A stretch of 64,000 nt of DNA from Marinobacter sp. CHS3-4 (GTDB lineage Bacteria > Pseudomonadota > Gammaproteobacteria > Pseudomonadales > Oleiphilaceae). Positions 44,960 through 54,997 of this stretch are shown here, in pieces (positions within the stretch are counted from its first letter, which is position 1; every line of letters begins with the position of its first letter). The DNA lies in the NCBI RefSeq assembly GCF_030053415.1, contig NZ_JASGBJ010000001.1, positions 310,001 to 374,000 of the forward strand. The letters are read 5' to 3'. The notes under the pieces are model-generated. The model was not told the origin of the DNA. It worked only from the letters and a program-made list of their open reading frames with translations, and made no database searches. A program made the position numbers and the translations under genes.

Positions 44960-47221
44960 TCAGCTGCCCACTGGCACCTCGTATTCCAGTTTGCCACTGG
45001 CCAGTGCTTTCTCTAGTTCTGCCGCCGGCAGTGGCCTGCTGATGAAATAGCCCTGAATCAAATCGCAGCGATGGCTCTTCAGGAAACGCAGTTGCTCCGC
45101 CGTTTCTACGCCCTCGGCCACAACCTCAATGCCCAGGTTGTGAGCCAGATTGATGACCGCGCGGGTAATCACTGCGTCGTCGTGACGATCAATGACATCG
45201 GTAATAAACGAGCGGTCTATCTTCAGTAAATCTACGGGGAAATCGCGCAGATAGCCTAGGGAAGAGTAACCCACCCCGAAGTCATCAATCGCCAGATTGA
45301 CACCGAGCTGATGCAGACGGGTCAGCTGGTTCATGTTGTGCTCAATATTCTGGATGAAGATTTCTTCCGTAAGCTCGACTTCCAGAAGCTCGGGCGGCAC
45401 TCCGTGGCTTTCCAGAGCCTCCTGGATGTGGTCCACGATATCTTCCTCGTCCAGTTCCCGTCCGGACAGATTCACCGCAATTCGGATGTTCTCATTCGGG
45501 GTGTTACGCCAGCTTGCCAGCTGCTTGCAGGCCGCCAGAACGACCCAGCGACCAATGTCCGTGATGCGGCCGCTCTCCTCTGCCAAAGGAATGAAATCTA
45601 CTGGCGGCACCATGCCCCGTCGAGGATGCTGCCAACGAATTAGCGCTTCTACGCTTTTGATGGACGAATCCCTCAGGTCCAGTTGGGGCTGGAAGTAAAG
45701 CACAAACTCATCGTTTGCCAGCGCCTGGCTGATGTCCTTGTCCAGTTCCAGGCGGATCACTTCCCGATCCTGCATGCCCTCTGTGTAAAACTGGTAGGTG
45801 TTGCGGCCCTGTTCTTTGGCCCGGTAGAGCGCGATATCCGCATTCCGAAGCAAAGTGTCTGCATCCAGTCCGCTCTGAGGATAGACGGCTACCCCCATCG
45901 TCGCCGTAATCCCGTGGCGTTGGCCCTGAACGTCGAATTCCTGTTGGAAGCACTGTTTTATCTGACCGAGCAGAAAGATGACGTCGTCGACGCTATCGAC
46001 ATGCTGCTGACACACCATGAACTCATCACCGCCGGAATAGCCGATGATCACCCGTTCGTCACTGAGATCATTCAAGCGTTCCGATACTTTGATCAGCAGT
46101 TCGTCACCAAACTGGTGGCCAAGGGAATCGTTCAGCATCTGGAAACGGTCCAGATCAATCATGATCAGCGCAACCTGGCGCAATTGACGATCAGCAATGC
46201 TCAGGATGTGGGCCAGGTCTTCCATGAAGAAACGGCGATTGGCCAGACCGGTCAGCGTGTCCGTTGTTTCCAGTCGTTGAAGATCCTGCTGCACGGATTG
46301 GCGCTGACTGATTTCTTCGTCCAGTTCCCGACGTGTCTTCAGCAAGGCCTGATTGCGCTTGAGGATCAACTGAACCAACAGCGTGGTAAGGCTTGTCAGG
46401 ATGCCCATAAACAGCATGACCATAAACGTGACTTGTGGCCAATCGCTCAGTTGATCGTTGACCCAACTGCTCGACGGACTCACGGACAGCGACCAGTCGA
46501 GCGTTGGCAGGTCGACGTCGGCGTAGCTGGTGAACGATTCTTTGGCATGCAGGCCGGGGTTAAGCTGATAGGCCGTGTCGTTATCGCTCAGAATGTTGAT
46601 TTGCAGGTGTTCGGTGGCGTCTGGCGTCAGCAGTTCACCGGCCAGCACATCCATCTTGAAAACCCCGGCGATAAATCCGTTGTTTTCCGAACCACTTGAA
46701 ACCGGGGCATAAATTACCAGGCCCTTCCCACCCTGTTTCAGGTCGATCACACCGGATATGTCGAGGTTGCCCGTCTGTTGTGAGCGTTTCAGTGCTGCGG
46801 CGCGTTCTGGTGAAAAGGCGACGTTAAAACCGATGACACCTTCGTTGCCTGTCATGGGTTCGAGCCATTGGATCGCGTAGTTGGCGTCGATCCACTCGAT
46901 GGCCTGATAGACGCCGAAATCTTCGAGGTAGTTGCGAGCATCTGCCGACCAGTGTTCCTGGCTGGTAGAGGGGTCTTCCGCCATGCGTTGCGCCATGCGC
47001 TCGATGGCTTCCACATGAATCAGGAAGTTTTGCTCCAGACGTTGCGCCACCAGCCTTGCCTGGCTGTCCAGATTCTCCTGAAGATTGCTACGATCCTGTT
47101 TCTTGATACCGTATTGAAGCCCCGTGGCGAGACCCAGAAACACCAGGAAAATCAGCGCAGGGAAAGCTGGGTGCAGCAATCCTCGGGCTATCAAGGTGAG
47201 TGTTGAAGCTGGTTTATGCAC
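44960..47221 (-). CDS. CHASE-GGDEF-EAL protein (c-di-GMP turnover)
   Basis: A 753-residue membrane protein: TM1 (about 10-35), periplasmic CHASE domain (about 60-240), TM2 (about 265-290), GGDEF domain with intact SGGDEF, and EAL domain with EALIRW, the NLSGREL motif, ELTEEIF, DDFGVGYSSL, LKIDRSF and EGVET, so both the cyclase and phosphodiesterase sites look complete. No RxxD site is visible five residues before GGDEF. I use a GTG start at 47221 with GGAG 7 bases upstream; an in-frame TTG at 47248 lacks a ribosome-binding site. It follows the HD-GYP gene by 44 bases on the same strand. Confidence 0.92.
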   Translation of the reverse strand: MHKPASTLTLIARGLLHPAFPALIFLVFLGLATGLQYGIKKQDRSNLQENLDSQARLVAQRLEQNFLIHVEAIERMAQRMAEDPSTSQEHWSADARNYLEDFGVYQAIEWIDANYAIQWLEPMTGNEGVIGFNVAFSPERAAALKRSQQTGNLDISGVIDLKQGGKGLVIYAPVSSGSENNGFIAGVFKMDVLAGELLTPDATEHLQINILSDNDTAYQLNPGLHAKESFTSYADVDLPTLDWSLSVSPSSSWVNDQLSDWPQVTFMVMLFMGILTSLTTLLVQLILKRNQALLKTRRELDEEISQRQSVQQDLQRLETTDTLTGLANRRFFMEDLAHILSIADRQLRQVALIMIDLDRFQMLNDSLGHQFGDELLIKVSERLNDLSDERVIIGYSGGDEFMVCQQHVDSVDDVIFLLGQIKQCFQQEFDVQGQRHGITATMGVAVYPQSGLDADTLLRNADIALYRAKEQGRNTYQFYTEGMQDREVIRLELDKDISQALANDEFVLYFQPQLDLRDSSIKSVEALIRWQHPRRGMVPPVDFIPLAEESGRITDIGRWVVLAACKQLASWRNTPNENIRIAVNLSGRELDEEDIVDHIQEALESHGVPPELLEVELTEEIFIQNIEHNMNQLTRLHQLGVNLAIDDFGVGYSSLGYLRDFPVDLLKIDRSFITDVIDRHDDAVITRAVINLAHNLGIEVVAEGVETAEQLRFLKSHRCDLIQGYFISRPLPAAELEKALASGKLEYEVPVGS

Positions 47222-47265
47222 AAAGGGCTCCGGTTGATTCAATCGCAATCGGTTTAACGGCCATG

Positions 47266-48573
47266 TCAGAGAGAATTCGAGGCTGAATGCGTATTCTGTT
47301 TCACCAGTTGTTGAATCCGCGAATTCAGGGAAAGGCCGAACGACCCATCTGGCAGCGGATGGGCAATATCAATGACGGTTCCCGTTGGTAAGTCGCCAAG
47401 ATCGATCAGCCGGGGTTCAATGGCCTGTTTATCGGCATCCAATAGCACTTCCACTCTTGGTTTAAGCTTTTTGCCCGGATGCACGGCCACAACCAGGGCC
47501 ACTTCACCGGTGCTGAGTTCTACCAGGGTACCCGGCGGATAGATGCCAACCATGCGGATGAACGCTTCCACCATATCGACGTCGAACTGTGCACCACGGT
47601 TCTGATAGAGCACCCGGATGGCATCTGAGGCGGGCATTCCATCCCGATAGCAGCGGTCGCTGGTCATGGCATCATAGGCGTCGATAATCGACACCAGGCG
47701 TGCAAACCGGCTAATTTGCCACTCCTCCAACTGGTCGGGATAACCCCGCCCATCAATGCGTTCGTGATGGTGTCGGCTGACGTCACTGACAATGGAATCC
47801 AGTGAGGTATCGGCTCTCAGCATTTTGTAGCCGTACTGCGTATGGTCTTTCATGATCGCCATTTCTTCAGCACTGAGAGGGCCGGGTTTGTTCAGAATGC
47901 TGTCGGGCACCTGAAGTTTGCCAAGATCATGCAATAGCCCGCATAGGCCGACGATGTGAAGATCTTCGTCCGGCATGCCGAGGAAACGGGCAAAAGCAAC
48001 GGCGAAAATGGCCACCCGCACGCAGTGTTCTGCGGTGTAGGCATCCCGGGATTTAACCCGACTCATCCAGAACATGGCACTGGCATTTGCCTTGATGCTA
48101 TCTACGCATTGGGTGATGACGGGCCGAGCCTCGTCAAGTTTGAGATCGTGACCCATTTCGATGGAGCGAGTGAGGTTGCTGACCAGGCGATGCGCGCTAC
48201 GCCAGGCCACGCTCGCTCGTGGCAATTCCTGATTCAGGCTTCGGGTTTCGGGTAGCGGTTGAAGGGTGCGGGTTTTCAGGTTGGCGGCCTGGTCGAGCGC
48301 GTCTTCAAGAACGTCGATCTCGTTTTCGACGACGACCCACTCGCAGTAATGTCTAAGGAGGCCGGCCTGTTCGTCAGTATCAATGGTAAAGCCCTGAAAC
48401 AGAACCGGAACTTCAGTCCATGGGCGGTCCAGTTTTACCACGCGCATACCGGCCCGTAGCAGGTCGACAGGAAGCCGAACCCGCTGGAGGCTGCTGCTCC
48501 CTTTGCCGGACTGCGCTGTAGGCGTCGCTGTTTTGGCTCGTGTCTTGCGGCTGGTTTTACTTCTGAACCCCAT
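47266..48573 (-). CDS. HD-GYP domain protein (c-di-GMP phosphodiesterase)
   Basis: A 435-residue cytoplasmic protein. An N-terminal DUF3391-like region (about 25-150) is followed by an HD-GYP domain with LLHDLGKL and HHERIDGRGYPD, so metal ligands and the GYP motif are intact. It is expected to hydrolyse c-di-GMP. It is upstream of the CHASE-GGDEF-EAL gene, suggesting the two are coexpressed. Confidence 0.92.
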   Translation of the reverse strand: MGFRSKTSRKTRAKTATPTAQSGKGSSSLQRVRLPVDLLRAGMRVVKLDRPWTEVPVLFQGFTIDTDEQAGLLRHYCEWVVVENEIDVLEDALDQAANLKTRTLQPLPETRSLNQELPRASVAWRSAHRLVSNLTRSIEMGHDLKLDEARPVITQCVDSIKANASAMFWMSRVKSRDAYTAEHCVRVAIFAVAFARFLGMPDEDLHIVGLCGLLHDLGKLQVPDSILNKPGPLSAEEMAIMKDHTQYGYKMLRADTSLDSIVSDVSRHHHERIDGRGYPDQLEEWQISRFARLVSIIDAYDAMTSDRCYRDGMPASDAIRVLYQNRGAQFDVDMVEAFIRMVGIYPPGTLVELSTGEVALVVAVHPGKKLKPRVEVLLDADKQAIEPRLIDLGDLPTGTVIDIAHPLPDGSFGLSLNSRIQQLVKQNTHSASNSL

Positions 48574-48675
48574 GGCCCCACCAGTCTTGATGTCAGATCG
48601 ACTGAGTATGCCAGAAGAGTGCGGGGCGAGACACCTTGTGAACTGTTAGGGGGGGGCTGATGTGAAGTCTTTCGC

Positions 48676-49050
48676 TTATCGGCTCGCCTGTAGGCTGATT
48701 GAAACCGACTCGGAATAGCGAAGGGCGTGTGGCTTATCTATCTCAACCTGAGCCCAGGTGACCGCCTGGTGCTCCATCACGATGGTTAGCACTTCGTGAG
48801 TGAGACGCTCAAGCAAGGCAAAACGGTTGCCGTCGACGTGGGCAATGATCTGCTTTGTGATGGTGCGGTAGTTCAGGGCCGAGTTGATCTCGTTCCTGAT
48901 GATGGCCTCAGAGGCATCGTAGGTAAGGGTGACGTTGATCAACACATCCTGTTGATTGTTGATCTCTTCGTCCTTGATTCCGATGTAGGCCCGCAGCAAC
49001 AGATCTTTGATTCGTACCGTCGCTTCGTGGTTCTCGAGGGCATGGGTCAT
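48676..49050 (-). CDS. folX: dihydroneopterin triphosphate 2'-epimerase
   Basis: A 124-residue FolX. It closely follows the E. coli protein in [35 protein letters not shown] and [11 protein letters not shown]. It converts 7,8-dihydroneopterin triphosphate to the monapterin form, on the way to tetrahydromonapterin, a cofactor of phenylalanine hydroxylase in related bacteria. It follows folE by 19 bases on the same strand, making a two-gene pterin operon. Confidence 0.93.
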   Translation of the reverse strand: MTHALENHEATVRIKDLLLRAYIGIKDEEINNQQDVLINVTLTYDASEAIIRNEINSALNYRTITKQIIAHVDGNRFALLERLTHEVLTIVMEHQAVTWAQVEIDKPHALRYSESVSISLQASR

Positions 49051-49069
49051 TGCGCTTGCTCCTGGGGCT

Positions 49070-49636
49070 TTAGCGGTCGCGAATCAGGGTAAGGAATTCG
49101 CTGCGGGTTGCCTGGGATTTGCGGAACTGACCCAGCATCATCGATGTTTTCATGCTGGAATTCTGCTTTTCGACACCCCGCATCATCATGCACATGTGCT
49201 TGGCTTCGATCACTACGGCCACACCTTTGGCCCCGGTGACTGATTCGATGGCTTCGGCAATCTGGCGGGTCAGGTTTTCCTGAATCTGGAACCGTCGGGC
49301 ATACATATCGACTATCCGCGCGAATTTTGACAGTCCAAGCACCTTTCCCTGAGGAAGATATGCGATATGGCATTTGCCGATAAAGGGCAGCAAATGGTGT
49401 TCGCACATGCTGTAGAGCTCGATATCCTTCACAACCACCATTTCATCCATGGTTGAATCGAACACCGCATCGTTTACCAGCGATTCCAGGCTTTGTTGAT
49501 AACCCTGAGTGAGAAACTGAAGAGCCTTGGCAGCTCGCATGGGGGTATCCTGAAGGCCTTCCCTCTGAGGATCCTCGCCGATGCCGGAAATGATCTGATG
49601 GTAGTGGCTGGCAAGGTCGTCAAGCTTGTTGGTCAT
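49070..49636 (-). CDS. folE: GTP cyclohydrolase I
   Basis: A 188-residue FolE, which converts GTP to 7,8-dihydroneopterin triphosphate. Zinc-binding Cys and His are visible in [11 protein letters not shown] and the second Cys in [10 protein letters not shown]. The ATG at 49636 gives the usual length; the frame is open 45 codons upstream without similarity. Together with folX it provides tetrahydromonapterin or folate precursors. Confidence 0.94.
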   Translation of the reverse strand: MTNKLDDLASHYHQIISGIGEDPQREGLQDTPMRAAKALQFLTQGYQQSLESLVNDAVFDSTMDEMVVVKDIELYSMCEHHLLPFIGKCHIAYLPQGKVLGLSKFARIVDMYARRFQIQENLTRQIAEAIESVTGAKGVAVVIEAKHMCMMMRGVEKQNSSMKTSMMLGQFRKSQATRSEFLTLIRDR

Positions 49637-49846
49637 AAAGGGTCCGGTGTCATTTGCCTGGTTCGTTTGTCGAAAGTTGAGTGAAAGAAGCTTAAGGGAA
49701 ATCCTGCGATTGCTCCACCGATTGTCATACGAAACGACATTGGTATGGGACCACTTGCACGTCGCAGGCAATTTCAGCGGCCCATTCTGGCAGCCAGTGC
49801 CGCTTTCCTTTAGAGTTTAGGTTCAAGTTGGTTTCAGGACGTCCAA

Positions 49847-50764
49847 ATGGAACAGGTAATGTCGGATGCGGTGGGGAATCTTTCCAGCACATCCCGGAAT
49901 GGAACTCTAGAGCAGTGGCAGCAGGGCGGTAAGTGGTTTTCGTACGGTGGCCACGCTATTTTCAGCCGCATGGCAGGGCAGGGTGACCCTCTGGTTCTGC
50001 TTCACGGATTTCCTACCGCCAGCTGGGACTGGAATCGGCTGTGGCCGATGTTGGCCCAGCATCATCAGGTTCTGACATTGGACATGTTGGGATTCGGTTT
50101 TTCAGACAAGCCAACCCTCTATGATTACAGCATTGAAGACCAGGCGGACCTGTTCGAAGGTTGGATTGCCGGTTTGGGGCTGAAATCAGTCAGCCTGTTT
50201 GCCCACGATTATGGCAGCAGCGTCGCGCAAGAATTGCTGGCGCGTGAGCAGGAAGGCTTGTTGCCGTTTCGTATTAGCCAGGTCTGTTTCCTGAATGGCG
50301 CGCTGTTTCCCGAAGTGCATCATCCCTTATTGATACAGAAGCTGCTGCGCAGTCCGTTGGGAGGTTTGGTAAGTCTTGGCCTGACTCGTCGATCGTTTGA
50401 GCGTAGTTTCACCCGTCTGTTTTCACCGGCGCGCCCACCGACGAAAGAAGAGCTGGACGAATTCTGGTATCTGCTGACCTATAATAATGGTCGCGGGATA
50501 TTGCACCTGCTCATTCATTTCATGGAAGAGCGGCGCTGCCACAGAAACCGTTGGGTGGGAGCCCTGCAGAATGCAAACCAGCCCATGAGGCTGATCACCG
50601 GATTGGCAGATCCGGTGTCAGGAGCTTCGATGGCGCGTCGTTATCGCGAGCTGATTCCGGATCCCGATGTGATCAGTCTACGCAACGTCGGGCATTATCC
50701 TCATTACGAGAACCCTGGCGAGGTTTATCGGGCATGGCGGGAGTTCTGCAAGAGTAATCAGTGA
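49847..50764 (+). CDS. alpha/beta hydrolase with aspartate nucleophile (haloalkane dehalogenase / epoxide hydrolase type)
   Basis: A 305-residue hydrolase. The oxyanion motif LLHGFPTASWDW and DMLGFGFSDKP precede the nucleophile elbow FAHDYGSS, where Asp121 replaces the usual Ser, as in haloalkane dehalogenases and epoxide hydrolases. The C-terminal GHYPHYENP carries the catalytic His. AGGAC precedes the ATG at 49847. Its last seven bases overlap the end of the convergent diguanylate cyclase gene. The substrate is unknown. Confidence 0.85.
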   Translation: MEQVMSDAVGNLSSTSRNGTLEQWQQGGKWFSYGGHAIFSRMAGQGDPLVLLHGFPTASWDWNRLWPMLAQHHQVLTLDMLGFGFSDKPTLYDYSIEDQADLFEGWIAGLGLKSVSLFAHDYGSSVAQELLAREQEGLLPFRISQVCFLNGALFPEVHHPLLIQKLLRSPLGGLVSLGLTRRSFERSFTRLFSPARPPTKEELDEFWYLLTYNNGRGILHLLIHFMEERRCHRNRWVGALQNANQPMRLITGLADPVSGASMARRYRELIPDPDVISLRNVGHYPHYENPGEVYRAWREFCKSNQ

Positions 50765-51819
50765 GCGAAGCCCGGATCAGCGGAGGTTTCGGTATCCTCG
50801 TCAGACGGGCGTGCGGCGCTGACTACCTGGTTTCTCCCAAGCTCTTTTGCCCGGTAAAGAGCCTGGTCTGCGCGGTTCAGCCAGACCGACCAGGTTTCAC
50901 CTTTCACGATTTCAGCAACACTGGCACTGGCCGTCACCTTGATGCCGTCGCCAAATGGCGTTGCACTGATGCTGGTCAATAGCTCCCGAGCCAACTGATC
51001 GGCGTCCTTTTGTCGGGTTTCCGGCAGAACCAGCATAAATTCTTCACCGCCCACCCGGAACAGCTGATCGCTCTCGCGAAGGCGCTTGAGGATTCTGCGT
51101 GGAAGCTCCTGAAGAACACTGTCACCTGCCAGATGCCCCCAACGATCGTTGATCAGTTTGAAATAGTCCAGATCCATCAGAATGATGCTGCAGACACGTT
51201 CGTAGCGTTCTCTCATCTGGATTTGCACGTTCAGTACATCCGCCAATTGGGACCGGTTGAGGCATCCTGTCAGAGGGTCTGTAGTCGCCAGACGGGTCAA
51301 TTCGCCCTGGAGCCGCCCTACCAGCCAGGCGAAAATCATGACGAAAACGCAGGTAAGGCCCAGCGAGAAGGTGATACGCCAGAAGTCGGCTTCGGGAAAC
51401 TTTAAAAAAGAGACAACGGACATGGCGAGCAGAAAGATCACGTTAAACCCGGTCGCCTCTTTCATGGGTAACAGGAAGAACAGGGCTGCTGCAGCCGGAT
51501 AGGCCCAGTAAAGGCCCGCATGGCCGTTGATGGCAGTAGAATAGACGGCACAGACAACCGCAAGAATCGGGAACAAGCGGCCTTTGAGGAAATAATGGCC
51601 GCTGAATTTCAACAACGCGATCACCGCCAGAGCATTGAGGCAGAAGAGCATCAACAGGGTGGCCAATAGCACGTGATCCTGCTGCCACTGCACCATGATC
51701 AGAGGCGCAACCGCCACAAATGCCCAGAAGTGCAGGTGATAGACTATTTGATGTTTAAAACCGAGAACCGTCAGTGTCGGGTTGGTATCCGGCTTTTGTG
51801 GCACAGCAAGAGGATTCAC
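50758..51819 (-). CDS. membrane diguanylate cyclase
   Basis: A 353-residue protein with about five to six N-terminal hydrophobic segments and a C-terminal GGDEF domain with the active GGEEF variant (RVGGEEFMLVLPE). RESD at five residues before it is a possible inhibitory I-site. No known sensor domain beyond the membrane region. I use the GTG at 51819 with GGGAA upstream; an in-frame GTG at 51885 would add 22 basic residues and cannot be excluded. Confidence 0.87.
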   Translation of the reverse strand: MNPLAVPQKPDTNPTLTVLGFKHQIVYHLHFWAFVAVAPLIMVQWQQDHVLLATLLMLFCLNALAVIALLKFSGHYFLKGRLFPILAVVCAVYSTAINGHAGLYWAYPAAAALFFLLPMKEATGFNVIFLLAMSVVSFLKFPEADFWRITFSLGLTCVFVMIFAWLVGRLQGELTRLATTDPLTGCLNRSQLADVLNVQIQMRERYERVCSIILMDLDYFKLINDRWGHLAGDSVLQELPRRILKRLRESDQLFRVGGEEFMLVLPETRQKDADQLARELLTSISATPFGDGIKVTASASVAEIVKGETWSVWLNRADQALYRAKELGRNQVVSAARPSDEDTETSADPGFAH

Positions 51820-51994
51820 GTCGCGTTCCCACTTGTTTTTCGATCTACACGCATCCCTGCGCGGGCGTTTACAGGAGTCTAGCACGGTCTTTCAAAGCGT
51901 CTCGTTAATCTTTGAAAACGGCGATGACGGATGTCGCGGTGGCCCCCGTTTGGCCAGTTGGTTAAACTGGCCACCGTCTGAAGAAGGAGCCGTT

Positions 51995-53077
51995 ATGACC
52001 GCTGTTCATACCCGGGCGCCCGCCCTCACAATACGTGCCGGACGTCGTGCGTTCGAGCGGCTGAAACGCCAACCGTTGTCCGCTGCGGACGTTCATATCG
52101 TGCCTGGCGCTGCCGGTGGTCCCAAAGCTCTGGGTATTTCGGGTCTCGATAAAGCCGTCTTCGGCGACTTTCTGCCCCGAGTGCCTCAGGAACGGGCATT
52201 GATCGGTTCTTCGATTGGCAGCTGGCGCTTTGCTGCCGTGGCCTCTACGGATGATCCCGGTGCCCAGTTGGCTCGGCTGGCCGATCTCTACACGGCCCAG
52301 AGGTTTGCCAAGGGCGTCAGCATGGCAGAGGTCACCCGAAAAAGTACGTTGTTCCTGGAAGAGCTACTGTCGGGCTGTGAAGATCATATTCTCACGCATC
52401 CCTGGTATCGGCTGAGCATTGTCGTGGTGCGCAGCCGGGGACTTCTGGAACATGATACCCGAGGCCGTTTGAGCCTGGGGTTGATGAAGGCCATCAGCGC
52501 CAACATGGTCAGCCGGCGGCATCTCGGGCGCTTCATGGAGCGTGGAATCATTCATGATGCACGTGCGAAGACGCCGGTATCCAGACTCGTTGATTTCCCC
52601 AGCCACGTCGTTGCATTGAATCGCGACAATCTGCTTCCGGCTCTGTTGGCGTCAGCGTCGATCCCGATGGTGATGGCGGGTGTTCGGAATATTCCCGGTG
52701 CACCGGAAGGTCTGTATCGGGATGGCGGATTGCTGGACTACCACCTGGATCTTCCCTATGACCAGCCAGGCGTCATTCTCTATCCCCATTTCACGGACAA
52801 GATCGTACCCGGCTGGTTTGATAAATCATTGCCCTGGCGCCGCGGAGATGCAACCCGGCTTCAGGATGTCTTGCTGGTATCACCGTCGCCCGAATACCTG
52901 GCCAGTTTGCCGGACCGCAAATTACCCGACCGGAAAGATTTTGAACGCTATGCCGGTGATGACGTCGGTCGTGAAAAGGCCTGGCGTAACGCCATTGCGG
53001 CCAGTGAACAGCTGGGTGAGGAGTTTTTGGAGCTGGTGGATTCAGGCCGGCTTCGCGACCGCATTCGGCCATTATGA
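51995..53077 (+). CDS. patatin-like phospholipase
   Basis: A 360-residue patatin-domain protein. The glycine-rich stretch PGAAGGPKALG (about 37-47), nucleophile elbow GSSIGS with Ser73 and the DGG motif (YRDGGLLDYH, near residue 247) give a complete Ser-Asp dyad. It would hydrolyse phospholipids or other acyl esters; no signal peptide is seen. AAGGAG precedes the ATG at 51995. It is divergent from the diguanylate cyclase gene. Confidence 0.87.
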   Translation: MTAVHTRAPALTIRAGRRAFERLKRQPLSAADVHIVPGAAGGPKALGISGLDKAVFGDFLPRVPQERALIGSSIGSWRFAAVASTDDPGAQLARLADLYTAQRFAKGVSMAEVTRKSTLFLEELLSGCEDHILTHPWYRLSIVVVRSRGLLEHDTRGRLSLGLMKAISANMVSRRHLGRFMERGIIHDARAKTPVSRLVDFPSHVVALNRDNLLPALLASASIPMVMAGVRNIPGAPEGLYRDGGLLDYHLDLPYDQPGVILYPHFTDKIVPGWFDKSLPWRRGDATRLQDVLLVSPSPEYLASLPDRKLPDRKDFERYAGDDVGREKAWRNAIAASEQLGEEFLELVDSGRLRDRIRPL

Positions 53078-53090
53078 TGAGATGCGGTGT

Positions 53091-54080
53091 TTACGTCCGG
53101 GCCTGGATACTCAGCCGATACCCGCTGAATCCGTGCAGTGTGTCGTGCAACGCCAGTACCCTTAATGTTGCCGGCATGGGCTGACTGTTGGCAGTGATCA
53201 GTGTCAGATCCAGACGCTGCATTTGGCGGTCCTGGCGAGCGGATGACAGTGCGTCAGCGAAGGCCTGTTGATCAGGTTCTGCGATCAGCGCGGCCACCTG
53301 TTCACCGGAGAGATCAGCGGGCGCAAAGCCCAGCATGTCTGACATCCGGGCCGAGACAAACCCTGCCAGGCCGTTTTCATCCAGTTCGCAAACAATACCA
53401 CCTGACAAAGATACCAGGTCCCGGCTTCTCTGCTCACTGTCCTCCAAAGCCTGACGCAAGATGCGCTTTTCAGTCTGGGTGTTTCTCAGTTCCCGGCTCT
53501 GGGATTTGTGCTTCTGTTCGATTTTCCGGATGTTGATTGCCTGACGCCGCCAGCGGAGTGCGACGGCGCCACAGACCAGCACGCCAAGAGCCGTCAGGGT
53601 CAGACCGAAGACCCATACCGGTTTTGTCAGTGCGATGGCGCGCTCCTGGTACCAGATCCTGTCGGGCATTGAGGATATCAGCCAGGTTTGCCCTGCGAGA
53701 CCGACTTCCGATCGCAGAGAGCTGCCTGGTTTTGGTTGGTGCCCGGTACTGGACTCAAAAGCTGGCGCTTTGGAATGGGTCTTTAAACTGTCAATTCGAA
53801 CAGAGACTCCGTCAGGAATCTGGCTGTTGAAACGGGAAGAGAAAGTCTGGGAATCGGGCTTAAGATCGCGGTAGCCACCTGTCAGCGCATTGATCATGGC
53901 AGTGTGCTGCGCCTGGAACAGAGCATTGGTTTGATCAAAAGCCTGTTGTTCAACTCTGTTTGCCATGACCATCGTCAACACCAGCCCCGAGAGCAATATC
54001 AGCAGGGGTGGCAGAATGGTGGCGATAAGCGCCTTCGGCTCGTTATGGGGCGAGCCGGGGGTATGGGTGTCGCCTTCCAT
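53091..54080 (-). CDS. membrane-anchored PAS sensor without output domain
   Basis: A 329-residue protein: TM1 (about 17-40), a periplasmic domain (to about 155), TM2 (about 160-182), a coiled coil (about 185-225) and a PAS-like domain to the end (SGGIVCELDENGLAGFVSARMSDMLGFAP). No kinase, GGDEF, EAL or other output follows. GGGAGG precedes the ATG. Such a lone sensor may act by protein contact, or may be what is left of a longer signalling protein. Confidence 0.8.
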   Translation of the reverse strand: MEGDTHTPGSPHNEPKALIATILPPLLILLSGLVLTMVMANRVEQQAFDQTNALFQAQHTAMINALTGGYRDLKPDSQTFSSRFNSQIPDGVSVRIDSLKTHSKAPAFESSTGHQPKPGSSLRSEVGLAGQTWLISSMPDRIWYQERAIALTKPVWVFGLTLTALGVLVCGAVALRWRRQAINIRKIEQKHKSQSRELRNTQTEKRILRQALEDSEQRSRDLVSLSGGIVCELDENGLAGFVSARMSDMLGFAPADLSGEQVAALIAEPDQQAFADALSSARQDRQMQRLDLTLITANSQPMPATLRVLALHDTLHGFSGYRLSIQART

Positions 54081-54184
54081 GACAGCCTCCCGAAATGTGA
54101 GTAGGAACGTTCCCGTCTATGTCACTTTAGACCACACCGCAGAACAATAGAAATGTCCGCATCAATCGCCACTTCAGCATGTTT

Positions 54185-54997
54185 TCATGCGGCGGTTCGT
54201 TGTGCACCACCATAAACCAGCAGAAACATGCAGAAAGCGGTCACCACGACAGAGGGGCCGGCAGGTGTATCCAGGAACCAGGACATGGTCAGTCCTCCGG
54301 TTACCGCCAGGCAGCCGAATCCGATGGCCAGTCCCATCATCTGCTCCGGATTGCCCGCGAGCCTTCGGGCGGTCGCTGCCGGGATAATCAACAGTGCGGT
54401 GATGAGCAGAACGCCGACGATTTTCATGGCGACGGCGATCACAATGGAGAACATAAGCATAAGAATCAGCCGCAGCCGTTCTACAGGAACGCCTTCAACC
54501 CTCGCCAACTCTTCGTGGATGGTGCTCATCAACAAACCGCGCCAGAACGCGGCAAGCAACGTTAATATGACGACGGCACCGCCGTAAATCCAGATCAGGT
54601 CTGTACGGCTCATGGCCAGAAGGTCGCCGAACAGCAAACCGGTCAGGTCGAACCGGATATCGGGCATGAAACTCAGCGCCACCAGGCCGATGGCCAGCGC
54701 ACTGTGGGCGAGAATGCCCAGCAAAGTGTCAGTAGCCAGTGCACGACTGCGCTGAAACACAACCAGAACAACAGACAGGGCAATGCAGGTAACAATCACT
54801 CCCACATTCAGCGGCACGCTGATCAGAAAGCTCAAGGCGATGCCCAGCAGTGCGGAATGCGCAAGAGTGTCGCCGAAATAGGCCATGCGGCGCCAGACCA
54901 CGAAGCAGCCCAGTGGACCGGCGACAAGTGCGACTCCTAGCCCGCCAATCAATGCGCGCCAGAAAAAATCGTTTAACAAGGCGTCAATGATGGGCAT
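54185..54997 (-). CDS. znuB: zinc ABC transporter permease
   Basis: A 270-residue inner-membrane permease of the ZnuABC high-affinity zinc uptake system, with about seven to eight hydrophobic segments and the family motif GDTLAHSALLGIAL near the N-terminus. The ATG at 54997 lies inside the end of znuC (14-base overlap), so translation is coupled. The zinc-binding protein gene znuA is not in the window. Confidence 0.93.
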   Translation of the reverse strand: MPIIDALLNDFFWRALIGGLGVALVAGPLGCFVVWRRMAYFGDTLAHSALLGIALSFLISVPLNVGVIVTCIALSVVLVVFQRSRALATDTLLGILAHSALAIGLVALSFMPDIRFDLTGLLFGDLLAMSRTDLIWIYGGAVVILTLLAAFWRGLLMSTIHEELARVEGVPVERLRLILMLMFSIVIAVAMKIVGVLLITALLIIPAATARRLAGNPEQMMGLAIGFGCLAVTGGLTMSWFLDTPAGPSVVVTAFCMFLLVYGGAQRTAA

